Shown here: piece after piece, positions 51,987 to 61,600 of the stretch
How positions within the stretch are numbered: position 1 is the stretch's first letter
Layout of the letters: each line of letters begins with the position of its first letter
Source: Hyphomicrobium_A sp964493785
GTDB taxonomy: Bacteria > Pseudomonadota > Alphaproteobacteria > Rhizobiales > Hyphomicrobiaceae
Assembly (NCBI GenBank): GCA_964493785.1
Contig: CAZBPM010000022.1
Span: 19,189 to 83,188, forward strand
Length of the DNA: 64,000 bases
Reading direction: 5' to 3'
Program-made: the position numbers and the translations under genes
The notes under the pieces: model-generated
Told to the model about the DNA's origin: nothing
What the model saw: only the letters and a program-made list of their open reading frames with translations
The model's database searches: none

Positions 51987-53069
51987 GTGAACTGGATTAA
52001 CAACGTCGTCCGGCCAAAGATCCGCAGCTTCCTGACGACGAAGCGCGAGGTGCCTGACAACCTTTGGATCAAATGTCCGGAGTCCGGGCAGATGGTCTTT
52101 TACAAGGATCTCGAGGCCAACCAGTTCGTCGTGCCGGGGTCCGACTTCCACATGCGCATGGCGTCGGATGTGCGCCTGCAAAATCTGTTCGACGGCGGAA
52201 ACTATGCGCGCGTTCCAGTTCCGTCGGTGCCGCTCGATCCGCTGAAGTTCCGCGACGGCAAGAAGCGCTACACGGAGCGTCTGCGCGACGCCAAGGCCGA
52301 GACAAACCTCGAGGACGCGGTTCTCGTCGGCGAAGGCACGCTCGATGGCCTCGAGATCGTCGCGGCGGCGCAGGACTTCCGCTTCATGGCCGGATCGCTC
52401 GGCATGGCCGCGGGCGAAGGCGTGATCGCCGGCATGATGCGTGCCGCTGAAAAGAAGACGCCCTTCATTCTGTTCGCCGCGTCGGGCGGCGCACGCATGC
52501 AGGAAGGCATCCTGTCGCTGATGCAGATGCCGCGCACGACCATCGCCGTACAGCGACTGCGGGAAGCCAAGCTGCCCTACATCGTGGTGCTGACCGATCC
52601 GACCACGGGCGGCGTTACTGCCTCCTATGCGATGCTGGGCGACATCCATATCGCGGAGCCGGGCGCACTCATCTGCTTTGCCGGGCCGCGCGTCATTCAG
52701 CAGACGATCCGCGAAAACCTGCCTGAAGGCTTCCAGCGCGCCGAGTACCTCCTCGAGCACGGCATGATCGACATGGTTGTCCATCGCCACGAGCTGCGGT
52801 CGACGCTGAGCCGCATATGCCATCTTTTGACGCGTACCCAGGCGGTCAAACACAACGACAAGAAGAAGCTCAACGGCAAGACGCATACGAACGGCAGCAC
52901 CATCGAGGCGCATCTGATCGGCACTAACAACAGCGCGCCTGCCATTGAGCCCGAGATCCTCGGCCCCGAGGAGCGTTTCGATCCTGCGCGGGTAGAGCAC
53001 CGGGATGCCTCGCGCGACGACGATGAGCCGACGACAACGCGCTCGCTGCCAAAAGACAGAAAGCACTGA
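51987..53069 (+). CDS. accD: Acetyl-CoA carboxylase, carboxyltransferase subunit beta
   Basis: The protein has 360 residues from GTG 51987 (VNWINNVVRPKIRSFL); an earlier ATG at 51930 is open but unlikely. The N-terminal zinc ribbon of E. coli AccD has four cysteines. Here only one is left (WIKCPESGQMVFYKDLE, then VVPGSDFHM), as in rhizobial AccD. The carboxyltransferase core has AASGGARMQEG and DPTTGGVTAS. It works with AccA (not here) in malonyl-CoA synthesis. The C-terminal 80 residues are a hydrophilic extension. folC follows. Confidence 0.95.
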   Translation: MNWINNVVRPKIRSFLTTKREVPDNLWIKCPESGQMVFYKDLEANQFVVPGSDFHMRMASDVRLQNLFDGGNYARVPVPSVPLDPLKFRDGKKRYTERLRDAKAETNLEDAVLVGEGTLDGLEIVAAAQDFRFMAGSLGMAAGEGVIAGMMRAAEKKTPFILFAASGGARMQEGILSLMQMPRTTIAVQRLREAKLPYIVVLTDPTTGGVTASYAMLGDIHIAEPGALICFAGPRVIQQTIRENLPEGFQRAEYLLEHGMIDMVVHRHELRSTLSRICHLLTRTQAVKHNDKKKLNGKTHTNGSTIEAHLIGTNNSAPAIEPEILGPEERFDPARVEHRDASRDDDEPTTTRSLPKDRKH

Positions 53070-53169
53070 TGTGATCGCCGATGCATTCCGCCTTGGCGCT
53101 GGCCGTTGCCCCGTTTGGTGGGCGGCGAGCAGCTATCCGGCGGATCGCGCGTAACGGCGGGAGGGCCGC

Positions 53170-54513
53170 ATGCCAACGAGCGCCAAGCTCCTCGCCGAGA
53201 TGAAGCTGCTGCATCCGATGCTGATCGATTTATCGCTCGGCCGCGTCGAACGGCTGTTGGGTAAGCTCGGAAATCCGCACAGGAAGCTGCCGCCGGCAGT
53301 GCACGTCGCCGGCACCAACGGCAAGGGCTCGGTTACCGCGTATCTCAAGGCGATACTGGAAGCGGCCGGTGCGCGCGTGCATGTTTACACGTCGCCGCAT
53401 CTGGTGCGGTTCCATGAGCGCATCGAGCTTGCAGGGCCTGACGGCAAGGCAGCGCCGATTGCCGAGGACACGCTGGTCGACGTGCTGACGCGAACGCTGG
53501 CGACCAACGCGCACGACGACATCACCCAGTTCGAGATCACGACGGCTGCCGCGTTCCTGGCGTTCGCGGAGCATCCGGCGGATGTGCTGCTGCTGGAAGT
53601 GGGGCTGGGCGGGCGGCTCGATGCGACGAACGTCGTCGAGAAGCCGGTGCTCGACGTGATCACCCCGATCTCGCTCGATCATGCCGAGAAGCTTGGCGCG
53701 ACGATCGGGCGGATCGCCTACGAAAAGGCAGGTATTCTGCGCGGTGGTGTTCCGGCGGTGATCTCGCAGCAGGAGCCGGAAGCCGAAGACGTGATCCGTG
53801 CCGAGGCGCTGAAGGTCGGTGCGCCGCTGATCGTATGGGGTGAGCACTTCGACGCCTACGAGCAGCGCGGCAGGCTCGTGGTGCAGTTGGAAGATCTTTT
53901 GCTCGATCTGCCGCTGCCGTCGCTTGTCGGGCGGCATCAGATCGTGAATGCGGGAACCGCAGTTGCCGCCGCGCTGCGTCTCAGCACGTCGCTACCGGAC
54001 CTCGGGCTCGGCGAGCGTGCCATAGAGCAGGGGCTGACCGCCGCGCGCTGGCCGGCGCGCATGCAGAGGCTCGATTCAGGTCCGCTGCCGACGCTGCTGC
54101 GCTCAGGCGCGGAACTTTGGCTCGATGGTGGGCACAATCCGGCTGCGGGCGCGGCGCTGGCGCAAACGCTTGCCGATCTGGAAGAACGCTCGCCCAAGCC
54201 GCTGCATATCATCGTCGGTATGATGGGCTTGAAGGACGCTGCCGGCTTTCTGGCGCCGTTCCGCGGGCTTGCGAGACACGTCGTGACGGTGCCGATCCCG
54301 GGGGCGCACGAGGCGCCACATGCGCCCGAGACGCTAGCGGAGACCGCACGCGAAGTGGGGCTCAATGCCGAGAGCGCCGGCGACGTGATCGCGGCGCTGA
54401 AGCGGACCGACGCAGCGGAACCTGGTCCGAAGCGGGTGCTGATCTGCGGGTCGCTTTATCTGGCCGGACACGTGCTCGGCCTGCAGGAAGGCGTCGAGCC
54501 GCAAGCGAATTAG
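53170..54513 (+). CDS. folC: Bifunctional folylpolyglutamate/dihydrofolate synthase
   Basis: This 447-residue Mur-ligase-like protein has the P-loop GTNGKGSV at residues 48-55, the folate motif LEVGLGGRLDATN, and DGGHNPAA in the C-terminal domain. It adds glutamate to folates and may also make dihydrofolate. It lies after accD, the conserved accD-folC pair, with 100 bases between. Downstream genes run the other way. Confidence 0.95.
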   Translation: MPTSAKLLAEMKLLHPMLIDLSLGRVERLLGKLGNPHRKLPPAVHVAGTNGKGSVTAYLKAILEAAGARVHVYTSPHLVRFHERIELAGPDGKAAPIAEDTLVDVLTRTLATNAHDDITQFEITTAAAFLAFAEHPADVLLLEVGLGGRLDATNVVEKPVLDVITPISLDHAEKLGATIGRIAYEKAGILRGGVPAVISQQEPEAEDVIRAEALKVGAPLIVWGEHFDAYEQRGRLVVQLEDLLLDLPLPSLVGRHQIVNAGTAVAAALRLSTSLPDLGLGERAIEQGLTAARWPARMQRLDSGPLPTLLRSGAELWLDGGHNPAAGAALAQTLADLEERSPKPLHIIVGMMGLKDAAGFLAPFRGLARHVVTVPIPGAHEAPHAPETLAETAREVGLNAESAGDVIAALKRTDAAEPGPKRVLICGSLYLAGHVLGLQEGVEPQAN

Positions 54514-54577
54514 CGGTTTACACGCAAGATAGCATCGACTGGCGAAGTTGTGGTTCTGCACTAATGAGGTGAGCTGA

Positions 54578-54997
54578 TCAGGCACGACGGCCCCAAAGAA
54601 TGGAGCCGGAGAGTCCGACCTTGGCTTTCTTCTTTTCCTTGGCATCGAAAATCGCACGCGCCTTCTCGACTTTCGCGCGGTTTGAGACAGCCCAGCTGCC
54701 GAGTGCGCCGAGAGTCTCGACTAGAGTTCGGCCCAGCTCCGTGAGCTCGTAGTCGACGCGCGGCGGTATCGTCGGATGGATGGTGCGCGTTACGAGGCCG
54801 TCGCGTTCGAGGCCGCGCAACGTTAGCGTCAGCATTCTCTGGGAGATTGCCGGAATGGCCCGCTTGATCTCGTTGAAGCGCATGGTGCCATCTGACAGCA
54901 GACGTACAACGTAAACCGTCCATTTGTCGCCAATACGCGCCAATACGTCGGCGACCATGCGGCAGCCGTCGGTATCATCGGTGTGCCCTGCGCTCAA
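54578..54997 (-). CDS. HxlR-family regulator paired with azoreductase
   Basis: This 139-residue winged-helix protein has Cys12 near the start (DTDGCRMVADVLARIGDKWT), the helix-turn-helix core FNEIKRAIPAISQRMLTLTL, and the wing YELTELGRTL. An alanine/lysine tail follows. It is divergent from azoR by 120 bases, the same arrangement as electrophile-sensing HxlR members that control azoreductases, so azoR is its likely target. The Cys may sense quinones. Confidence 0.93.
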   Translation of the reverse strand: MSAGHTDDTDGCRMVADVLARIGDKWTVYVVRLLSDGTMRFNEIKRAIPAISQRMLTLTLRGLERDGLVTRTIHPTIPPRVDYELTELGRTLVETLGALGSWAVSNRAKVEKARAIFDAKEKKKAKVGLSGSILWGRRA

Positions 54998-55117
54998 GAA
55001 AGTGCCTCCTTGCGCGATTTTTTGCAGTCATCAAATTAGCCCAGGTCACAAAATGTGACTGCTTGTGCCGGCTGTCAAATCGGCCGTGCCGGCCGCATTC
55101 CGATTTGGGAGATGACT

Positions 55118-55726
55118 ATGAAGCTGCTGCACGTGGATTCCAGCATTCTTGGCCCCGGGTCGGTCAGCCGCCAGTTGTCGGCAGAGATCGTCGCGACGGA
55201 ACAGCGACTGCATCCCGGCCTGGCGATTGCTTACCGCGACCTCGCCTCCACGCCGATAGGACATCTGAGTGGTGCGCACCTTGCGGCCCGCTCGGGCGCC
55301 GTCCCTGAGACGCCGGACGCACAGGCGGACATCGCCGCAGGCGACGCCATGCTCGCGGAGTTCCTCGAAGCCGACATCCTCGTCGTCGGCGCGCCGATGT
55401 ACAATTTTGGCATCTCCAGCCAGCTGAAGGCATGGATTGATCGTCTCGCCGTCGCGGGCAAAACGTTCAGATACTCGGAGAAGGGTGCAGAAGGATTGGC
55501 GGGCGGGAAACGGGTCATCGTCGCGTCTTCGCGTGGCGGCTACTATGGACCGGAAACGCCTGTCGCATTCCTCGACCATCAGGAAACGTACCTGCGTGGG
55601 ATCTTCGGCTTCTTCGGTGTTACCGAAATCACGTTCATTCGGGCCGAGGGCCTCGCGCTCGGTGAGCAGCAGCGCGCCAAGTCTATCGACGCAGCGCGCC
55701 TGGAAATCGCCGAGCTGGCGGCGTAA
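55118..55726 (+). CDS. azoR: FMN-dependent NADH azoreductase
   Basis: The protein has 202 residues from ATG 55118, which has GGGAG 6 bases upstream; ATGs at 55112 and earlier codons are possible. Flavodoxin-like features are LHVDSSILGPGSVSRQLS (phosphate loop), APMYNFGISSQLKAWIDR and SSRGGYY. It reduces quinones and azo dyes with NADH in the cytoplasm. It is divergent from the HxlR regulator and convergent with the helicase gene. Confidence 0.94.
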   Translation: MKLLHVDSSILGPGSVSRQLSAEIVATEQRLHPGLAIAYRDLASTPIGHLSGAHLAARSGAVPETPDAQADIAAGDAMLAEFLEADILVVGAPMYNFGISSQLKAWIDRLAVAGKTFRYSEKGAEGLAGGKRVIVASSRGGYYGPETPVAFLDHQETYLRGIFGFFGVTEITFIRAEGLALGEQQRAKSIDAARLEIAELAA

Positions 55727-55799
55727 ATTTCGGGCCGTTTCCGGTTCCAACCTAATGCTGATGATGTTGCGTCAGGAAGGCGATCAGTAGCGGTCGGCG

Positions 55800-58319
55800 T
55801 CAGGCGCGGTCGACGAACGAATCGACGACGCGCTTGCGGCCGGCTTCGTCGAACTCGATGGTCAGCTTGTTGCCGTCGACGTCGGTCACGGTGCCGACAC
55901 CGAACTTTTGGTGCGTCACGCGCTCGCCGCGCTTGTAGATCGCCTGCTCCGAAGATGAGGCGATAAGCTCACCTTCGATGGTGAGAGGCCCGCGCTTCTT
56001 GCGCTGATCCGCCGGGCTCCATGATTTCGCCTGCTCCCGGGTGCGTTCCTGGGCGCGCTGCCAGCCGGGCGTATCATACTGGCCTTGGAAGGGCTCGGCG
56101 TCGTCGAAGCGGCTTTTCGCGTAGCCCGAACGACCGAAAGTGCCGCCGAAATTCTGATAGGCGCCACCAAAGGGCATCTTCGCTTCGGTCACCTCGACGT
56201 GCGCCTCGGGCAGCTCGTCGACGAAGCGCGAGGGCAGCGCCGATTGATAGAGGCCGCGGTTGCGGCGATTCTGCGCGAAGGAGATCTTGGCGATGCGCTT
56301 GGCTCGGGTGATGCCGACGTAGGCGAGGCGGCGCTCCTCCTCGAGGCCGGCCTGCCCGCTCTCGTCAAGCGAGCGCTGATGCGGGAAGAGGCCCTCCTCC
56401 CAGCCCGGGAGATAGACGGTTTCGAATTCGAGGCCCTTGGCGGCGTGCAGGGTCATGAGGGAGACCCGTTCACCGTCGCCGGCTTGGTCGACATCCATCA
56501 CGAGGCTGACATGCTCGAGGAAGCCTTCGAGGGTCTCGAACTGGTGCATGAAGCGCACCAGCTCCTTCAAGTTTTCGAGACGCGACTGCGCCTGCGGACT
56601 CTTGTCGGCCTGCCACATCGCAGTGTAGCCGGATTCATCCAAGATCAGCTCGGCGAGCTCAGTGTGCTTCATGGCGACGATCTGGCTGCGCCAGCGCTCG
56701 AAGCTGCGCAAGAGGTCGGTCAGTGCCTTGCGGGCTTTGCCGGGCAGTTCCTCGGTCTCGATGATGAGCTGGGCCGCCTGGTACATAGGGATGGAGCGGG
56801 CGCGGGCCAGCTCGTGCACGCGCTTCACCGAGGTGTCGCCCAGGCCGCGCTTGGGCACATTGACGATGCGCTCGAACTTCAGGTCGTTGGCAGGATTGGC
56901 GGTGATCTCCAGATAGGCGATCGCGTCCTTGATCTCCTGGCGCTCATAGAAGCGTGGGCCGCCGATCACGCGGTAGGGCAGACCCATGGTGATGAAGCGG
57001 TCTTCGAACGCGCGCATCTGAAAGGAGGCGCGCACCAGGATGGCCACCTGATTCAGCGGCTGGTTGGAGCCCTTCTGCAGCGCCTCGATGTCGTCGCCGA
57101 TGGAGCGGGCTTCCTCCTCGTCGTCCCAGACCGCGCTGACGGTGACTTTGGTGCCGAGGGCGCCGTCGGTGAAAAGCGTCTTGCCGAGACGGCCCTGGTT
57201 CGATGCGATAAGGCCGGATGCTGCGCCGAGGATGTGGCCGGTGGAGCGGTAGTTGCGCTCGAGACGAATGACGAGTGCGCCGGGGAAGTCCTTGTCGAAG
57301 CGCAGGATGTTGTCGACCTCGGCGCCGCGCCAGCCGTAGATCGACTGGTCGTCGTCGCCGACGCAACAGACGTTCGGCGAGCCTTGCGCCAGCAGGCGCA
57401 GCCAGAGGTATTGGGCGACGTTGGTGTCCTGGTACTCGTCGACGAGGATGTAACGGAAGCGGCGCTGGTAGTCGGCGAGGATGTCGGGGTGCTGCATGAA
57501 GAGGCGCAGGTTTTCGAGCAGCAGATCGCCGAAGTCGCAGGCGTTCAGCTCTTTGAGGCGCTTCTGGTAGGCGGCGTAGAGCTGGGCGCCCTTGCCTGCG
57601 GCAAAGCCAAAGGATTCGCCGGCCGGTACCTTGTCGGGCGTCAGGCCGCGGTTCTTCCAGCTGTCGATGAGGCTGGCGAGTTGGCGTGCGGGCCAGCGGT
57701 CCTTGTCGAGGCCTTCGGCCTCGATGACCTGTTTCAGAAGACGGATCTGGTCGTCGGTGTCGAGGATCGTGAAGCCTGATTTGAGGCCGACCAATTCGGC
57801 ATTGCGGCGCAGAATTTTGACGCCGATGGAGTGAAACGTGCCGAGCCACGGCATGCCTTCGACGGCGCCGCCGACCAGCAGGCCGATGCGCTCCTTCATC
57901 TCGCGCGCAGCCTTGTTGGTGAAGGTTACGGCCAGGACCTGACCGGGAAAGGCGCGGCCTGTTGCAAGGATGTGGGCGATGCGCGTGGTTAGGACGCGGG
58001 TCTTGCCCGTGCCGGCGCCTGCCAGGACGAGGACGGGGCCGTCCAGCGCCTCCACGGCGGCGCGCTGCTCGGGATTGAGACCGTCGAGATATGGCGCGGC
58101 TTCCACCAGCGGACGCGCCGTGCCCTGAAGCGCGCGGGCGGAAATCGATTGGCGCTGCGGCGAGGGTGCGGCTGCGGGGAGATCGAACGGGGGATTGTCG
58201 GCGTCATTCGCCGGCGCGGCAGCCTTGGCTGTCGCCGGAGCCGACGGCAGGTCGAACGGGAGTTCGTCGGCGTCGTCCGCAGGATCCGCGTTCGCCAAAT
58301 GTTTTCCGCTTTGCACCAT
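55800..58319 (-). CDS. ATP-dependent DNA helicase, UvrD/PcrA type
   Basis: This 839-residue SF1 helicase has the Q motif LNPEQRAAV (81-89), Walker A AGAGTGKT (100-107), Walker B VDEYQDTN, motif III WLRLLAQGSPNVCCVGDDDQ, and motif VI in RRLAYVGITRAKR. A C-terminal Tudor-like domain (VTHQKFGVGTVTDVDGNKL) binds RNA polymerase in PcrA. The N-terminal 78 residues are an extra disordered segment in which PFDLP occurs twice (21-25 and 44-48). It unwinds DNA in repair and replication restart. Which of uvrD or pcrA to call it is uncertain. Confidence 0.95.
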   Translation of the reverse strand: MVQSGKHLANADPADDADELPFDLPSAPATAKAAAPANDADNPPFDLPAAAPSPQRQSISARALQGTARPLVEAAPYLDGLNPEQRAAVEALDGPVLVLAGAGTGKTRVLTTRIAHILATGRAFPGQVLAVTFTNKAAREMKERIGLLVGGAVEGMPWLGTFHSIGVKILRRNAELVGLKSGFTILDTDDQIRLLKQVIEAEGLDKDRWPARQLASLIDSWKNRGLTPDKVPAGESFGFAAGKGAQLYAAYQKRLKELNACDFGDLLLENLRLFMQHPDILADYQRRFRYILVDEYQDTNVAQYLWLRLLAQGSPNVCCVGDDDQSIYGWRGAEVDNILRFDKDFPGALVIRLERNYRSTGHILGAASGLIASNQGRLGKTLFTDGALGTKVTVSAVWDDEEEARSIGDDIEALQKGSNQPLNQVAILVRASFQMRAFEDRFITMGLPYRVIGGPRFYERQEIKDAIAYLEITANPANDLKFERIVNVPKRGLGDTSVKRVHELARARSIPMYQAAQLIIETEELPGKARKALTDLLRSFERWRSQIVAMKHTELAELILDESGYTAMWQADKSPQAQSRLENLKELVRFMHQFETLEGFLEHVSLVMDVDQAGDGERVSLMTLHAAKGLEFETVYLPGWEEGLFPHQRSLDESGQAGLEEERRLAYVGITRAKRIAKISFAQNRRNRGLYQSALPSRFVDELPEAHVEVTEAKMPFGGAYQNFGGTFGRSGYAKSRFDDAEPFQGQYDTPGWQRAQERTREQAKSWSPADQRKKRGPLTIEGELIASSSEQAIYKRGERVTHQKFGVGTVTDVDGNKLTIEFDEAGRKRVVDSFVDRA

Positions 58320-58694
58320 GCTTCCGCACTATAGCACCGAGGGTTTCCGGGCAACGGCCGCGGTGCATCCACCCACACCAGATGTGGGTAAAACCAGGAA
58401 CAACATATGGGGATTGGCTGGCCGGAATAGTGACCGGGGCCGGCATCTTAACGTATATGCCGCAGGCCGGTTTTCCGTCGCCTAGTCCCGACATGCTGCC
58501 GGTATCGTGATCAAGACGGGGCTGGGCGAATAAGATAGAGTGCGCCCAACAATAAGGGCGAACAAGGTGGCCCGTCGCGTCATGGGCTCGACACGGTTTT
58601 AGGAACAGGTCAGCCGTGGGTGCTGGGGCGCCTACTGGCTGCGCGATGCTTTGCAATATGGGCCCGGGCGACGGTCCGGCCCCTGGAAGGTTAG
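58320..58694. other. About 375 bases between the helicase and AsmA genes
   Basis: This holds divergent promoters. There is one short stem near 58548-58560 (TGCGCCCAACAATAAGGGCG). No gene is convincing and no known RNA was recognised. Confidence 0.4.
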
Positions 58695-61600
58695 ATGAGC
58701 AACGGGCTTCTCTACATAGCGGGGCTGATCTCGCTCGCCCTCGCAGCGCTGTTTGCTGTTCCGTATTTCGTCGATTGGAACGGCTACCGAGGCGTCTTCG
58801 AGGAAGAGGCGACACGCATCCTTGGACGCGAGGTCCGCGTTGGCGGAAACGTCAACCTGCGGCTGTTGCCTTCCCCGTACGTCAGCTTCGAGAAGTTGCG
58901 CATCGCCGATCCTAGCGGGGCGACAGGCGAGCCGCTGTTCCGGGCGGAAAGCTTTACGATGCGGCTGTCGGCGCCGCCGCTGCTCAAGGGCATCATCGAA
59001 GCCAACGAGATTGTCATCGAGAAGCCGTTCGTCAGGCTGGCCGTGGACGCAAACGGCGAAGGCAACTGGGGCAGCTTCGCTGTAGCCGCAGGCTCGTTGC
59101 CGTTCGTGCCGGCCGGCGTATCGCTACAGTCCGTAAAGATCACCGACGGCTCAATCTCCGTGCACGGCCCCAAGGGCATCGGCGTTGCCGAGATCGGCGG
59201 GCTGAACGGCGAGTTGAAGGCCGAGTCGATTGAAGGGCCATTCGCGTTCAAGGGCGTGGCGGACACGGCAGTTGGTGCGCGGGAAGTGCGCTTTGCCACC
59301 GGGCCGATGGAGGCCGATGGGGGGATACGCTTCAAGGCGACCGTCCGCGGCACTACCCACCAGGCGAACACGTACGCGATGGACGGCCGCGTTTCCGACC
59401 TCAAGGGGCGCCCGCGCATTGAAGGCGACCTTACGGCGAAGCTGCACCTCGCCGGTAGCGAACTCGGCTTGGCAACGTCCGATCCGGCTGCACCGGGCGC
59501 CAAGCCGGAGGTTCCACTCATCGATTTCAAGGCGCGCGTGGCGGGCGATTCGCAGGGGCTGCGCCTTGAGGACATCGCGCTCGCATTCGAGCATGTCGGA
59601 CAACCGCAGCTCATTGCCGGTTCGGCTACGGCAACTTGGGCGGATACCTTGAACATCGACATGGCGCTCGCTTCGCGCTGGCTCGATCTGGACCGCGTCG
59701 CAAAGTCATCGGAAAGCGCCGAAGCACCATTCGATACGGCTCGGAACTTCGTCATCGCCATGATGGATGCACTGCCCAAGAACGCTGACAGCAAGGTCAA
59801 ATTCGACCTCGATCAGGCGACGCTGGGCGGGGAGGCGGTCAGCGGCATCAATGTCGAAGTGCAGCGCGTTCAGGGTGCGCTGCTGTTGAGCAACCTGCGT
59901 GCGGGCTTGCCTGGCGGTGCAAAGGTTCGGCTCGACGGTGCGGTGGCCGGCGACAGTGCCAGCGGGAAAGGGTTCCGCGGCGACATCACGCTCCACGGAT
60001 CTAGCCTTTCACGCTTCCTCGACTGGGCTATCAAGGACAAGGAAATCGCGTCCTACGTGCGCAATGAGGGGCCGTTCTCGCTGCAAGGCCGGCTGGCGAT
60101 GACCGGCAACAGCGTGGAGCTGTCGGATGCGGGCGCCGAGTTCGGCGGGCGGCCTCTCAAGGGAGAGGTGCGCTATATGTCCAAGGACCGGCCGAGCCTG
60201 TCGATTGCGCTGGACGGTACGGAGATCGACGCGGGACAGCTCTGGCCGGCGGGCGTTGCCGGTTTGAAGCGGGTTCTCGCGGGCGACTCGGCCAAGGCGG
60301 AGTCGGCGCGCACGATCGCGTGGATCGATCCGGAAACGATGGACGTGCATCTGCGCATGCGGGCGGGCCTGCTCATCACGGAGCACGGCCGCCTCAATGA
60401 CGTCGACATGGACATCGGGATTGAAAGCGGGCGCCTCGCCGTGCGGAGCTGCTCGTTCCAATCGACCGACAACCTACACGTCGATCTTGAAGGCAATGTC
60501 GCCGATACGATGAAGAGCCCGAAAGGTGCGCTGCATTGGGTCGTCGGGGCGCCCAACAAGGAAGCCTTCGCCAGTCTGGTGCAGCTTTTCGATCTCACGG
60601 ACGATGCGCGCACCCAGGCGGAGCGGCTCGCGGCATTCGCGCCGTTGAGACTGGCCGGCACGGTGGAGTTGGGCCAGCGTCGGCCGCAGTCGGCGGACGT
60701 TCTGATCGACGGCAGCGTCCAGAACGGCGGGCGAATGACGGTGACAGCGCTCCTGGATGGCGGTCTCGACAAGTGGCGCGAAGCACCGGCCGATATCACG
60801 GCGACGATCGACAGCAAGGATGTCGCCGCGGCGTGGCAGGGGATGAGTGCGCGCGGGACGGCCGCTGCGCCTTCAGGCGCAACGCCGCAGGCAGGCGAGG
60901 TTTTCGTCAAGGCAGTGGGCGTTCCGGCCAAAGGGATGATGGCGACGGCCTCGGTCAAGGCGCCGTCTCTGTTCCTGGGCTACGACGGACGATTCACGCT
61001 GCCTGACGACGGCACCCGTGGGCTCGATGGCGAGCTTCGGATTGCCGCGCGCGGGTTCGGCGATGCCATGGCGGTTGCCGGGCTTGGCGGCGGCGCGTCG
61101 TTGCACGAGACGCCCGTATCGGGGTCGGTCAATCTCACTTCGGCGGATCGCGCAGTCGTACTGAAGCCGCAAGGGCTGACCATCGGCGGCAGCAGGATCG
61201 GAGGCAGCGTCGCGCTGTCCTATCCGAGCGAAGGCGCGGCGATCATTACCGGGGAGGTCAGTGTCGATTCGGCGACCATACCGGGGCTGCTCAACCTGGT
61301 GATCGACCGCAAGCAGCAAGCGGATGCTCCGGAGGCGGAGCCGTTGACGGCGGGCAAGTCGATCTGGCCTGAGAACGCTTTCGACTTCGCGGCTATCGAT
61401 GGTGTCGAAGGTAAGCTCAGCGTGAAGTTCGATACGCTGAGCCTAACTGACAAGATGATCGTTGCGAAAGCGCGTGCGGACGTCGAGCTGGCTCCCGGCA
61501 AAGTGAGCATCAGCAATCTCGAAGGCAAGGTGCTCGGCGGGGATCTCAAAGCCAACGTCGCACTGGACCGGGCTGCGGGCGGCGCCGGACTAAAGGCCGA

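Noticed and set aside
56085..57779. 564-codon plus-strand frame opposite the helicase
   Set aside because: Antisense shadow; no motifs, and the minus strand encodes all helicase motifs.
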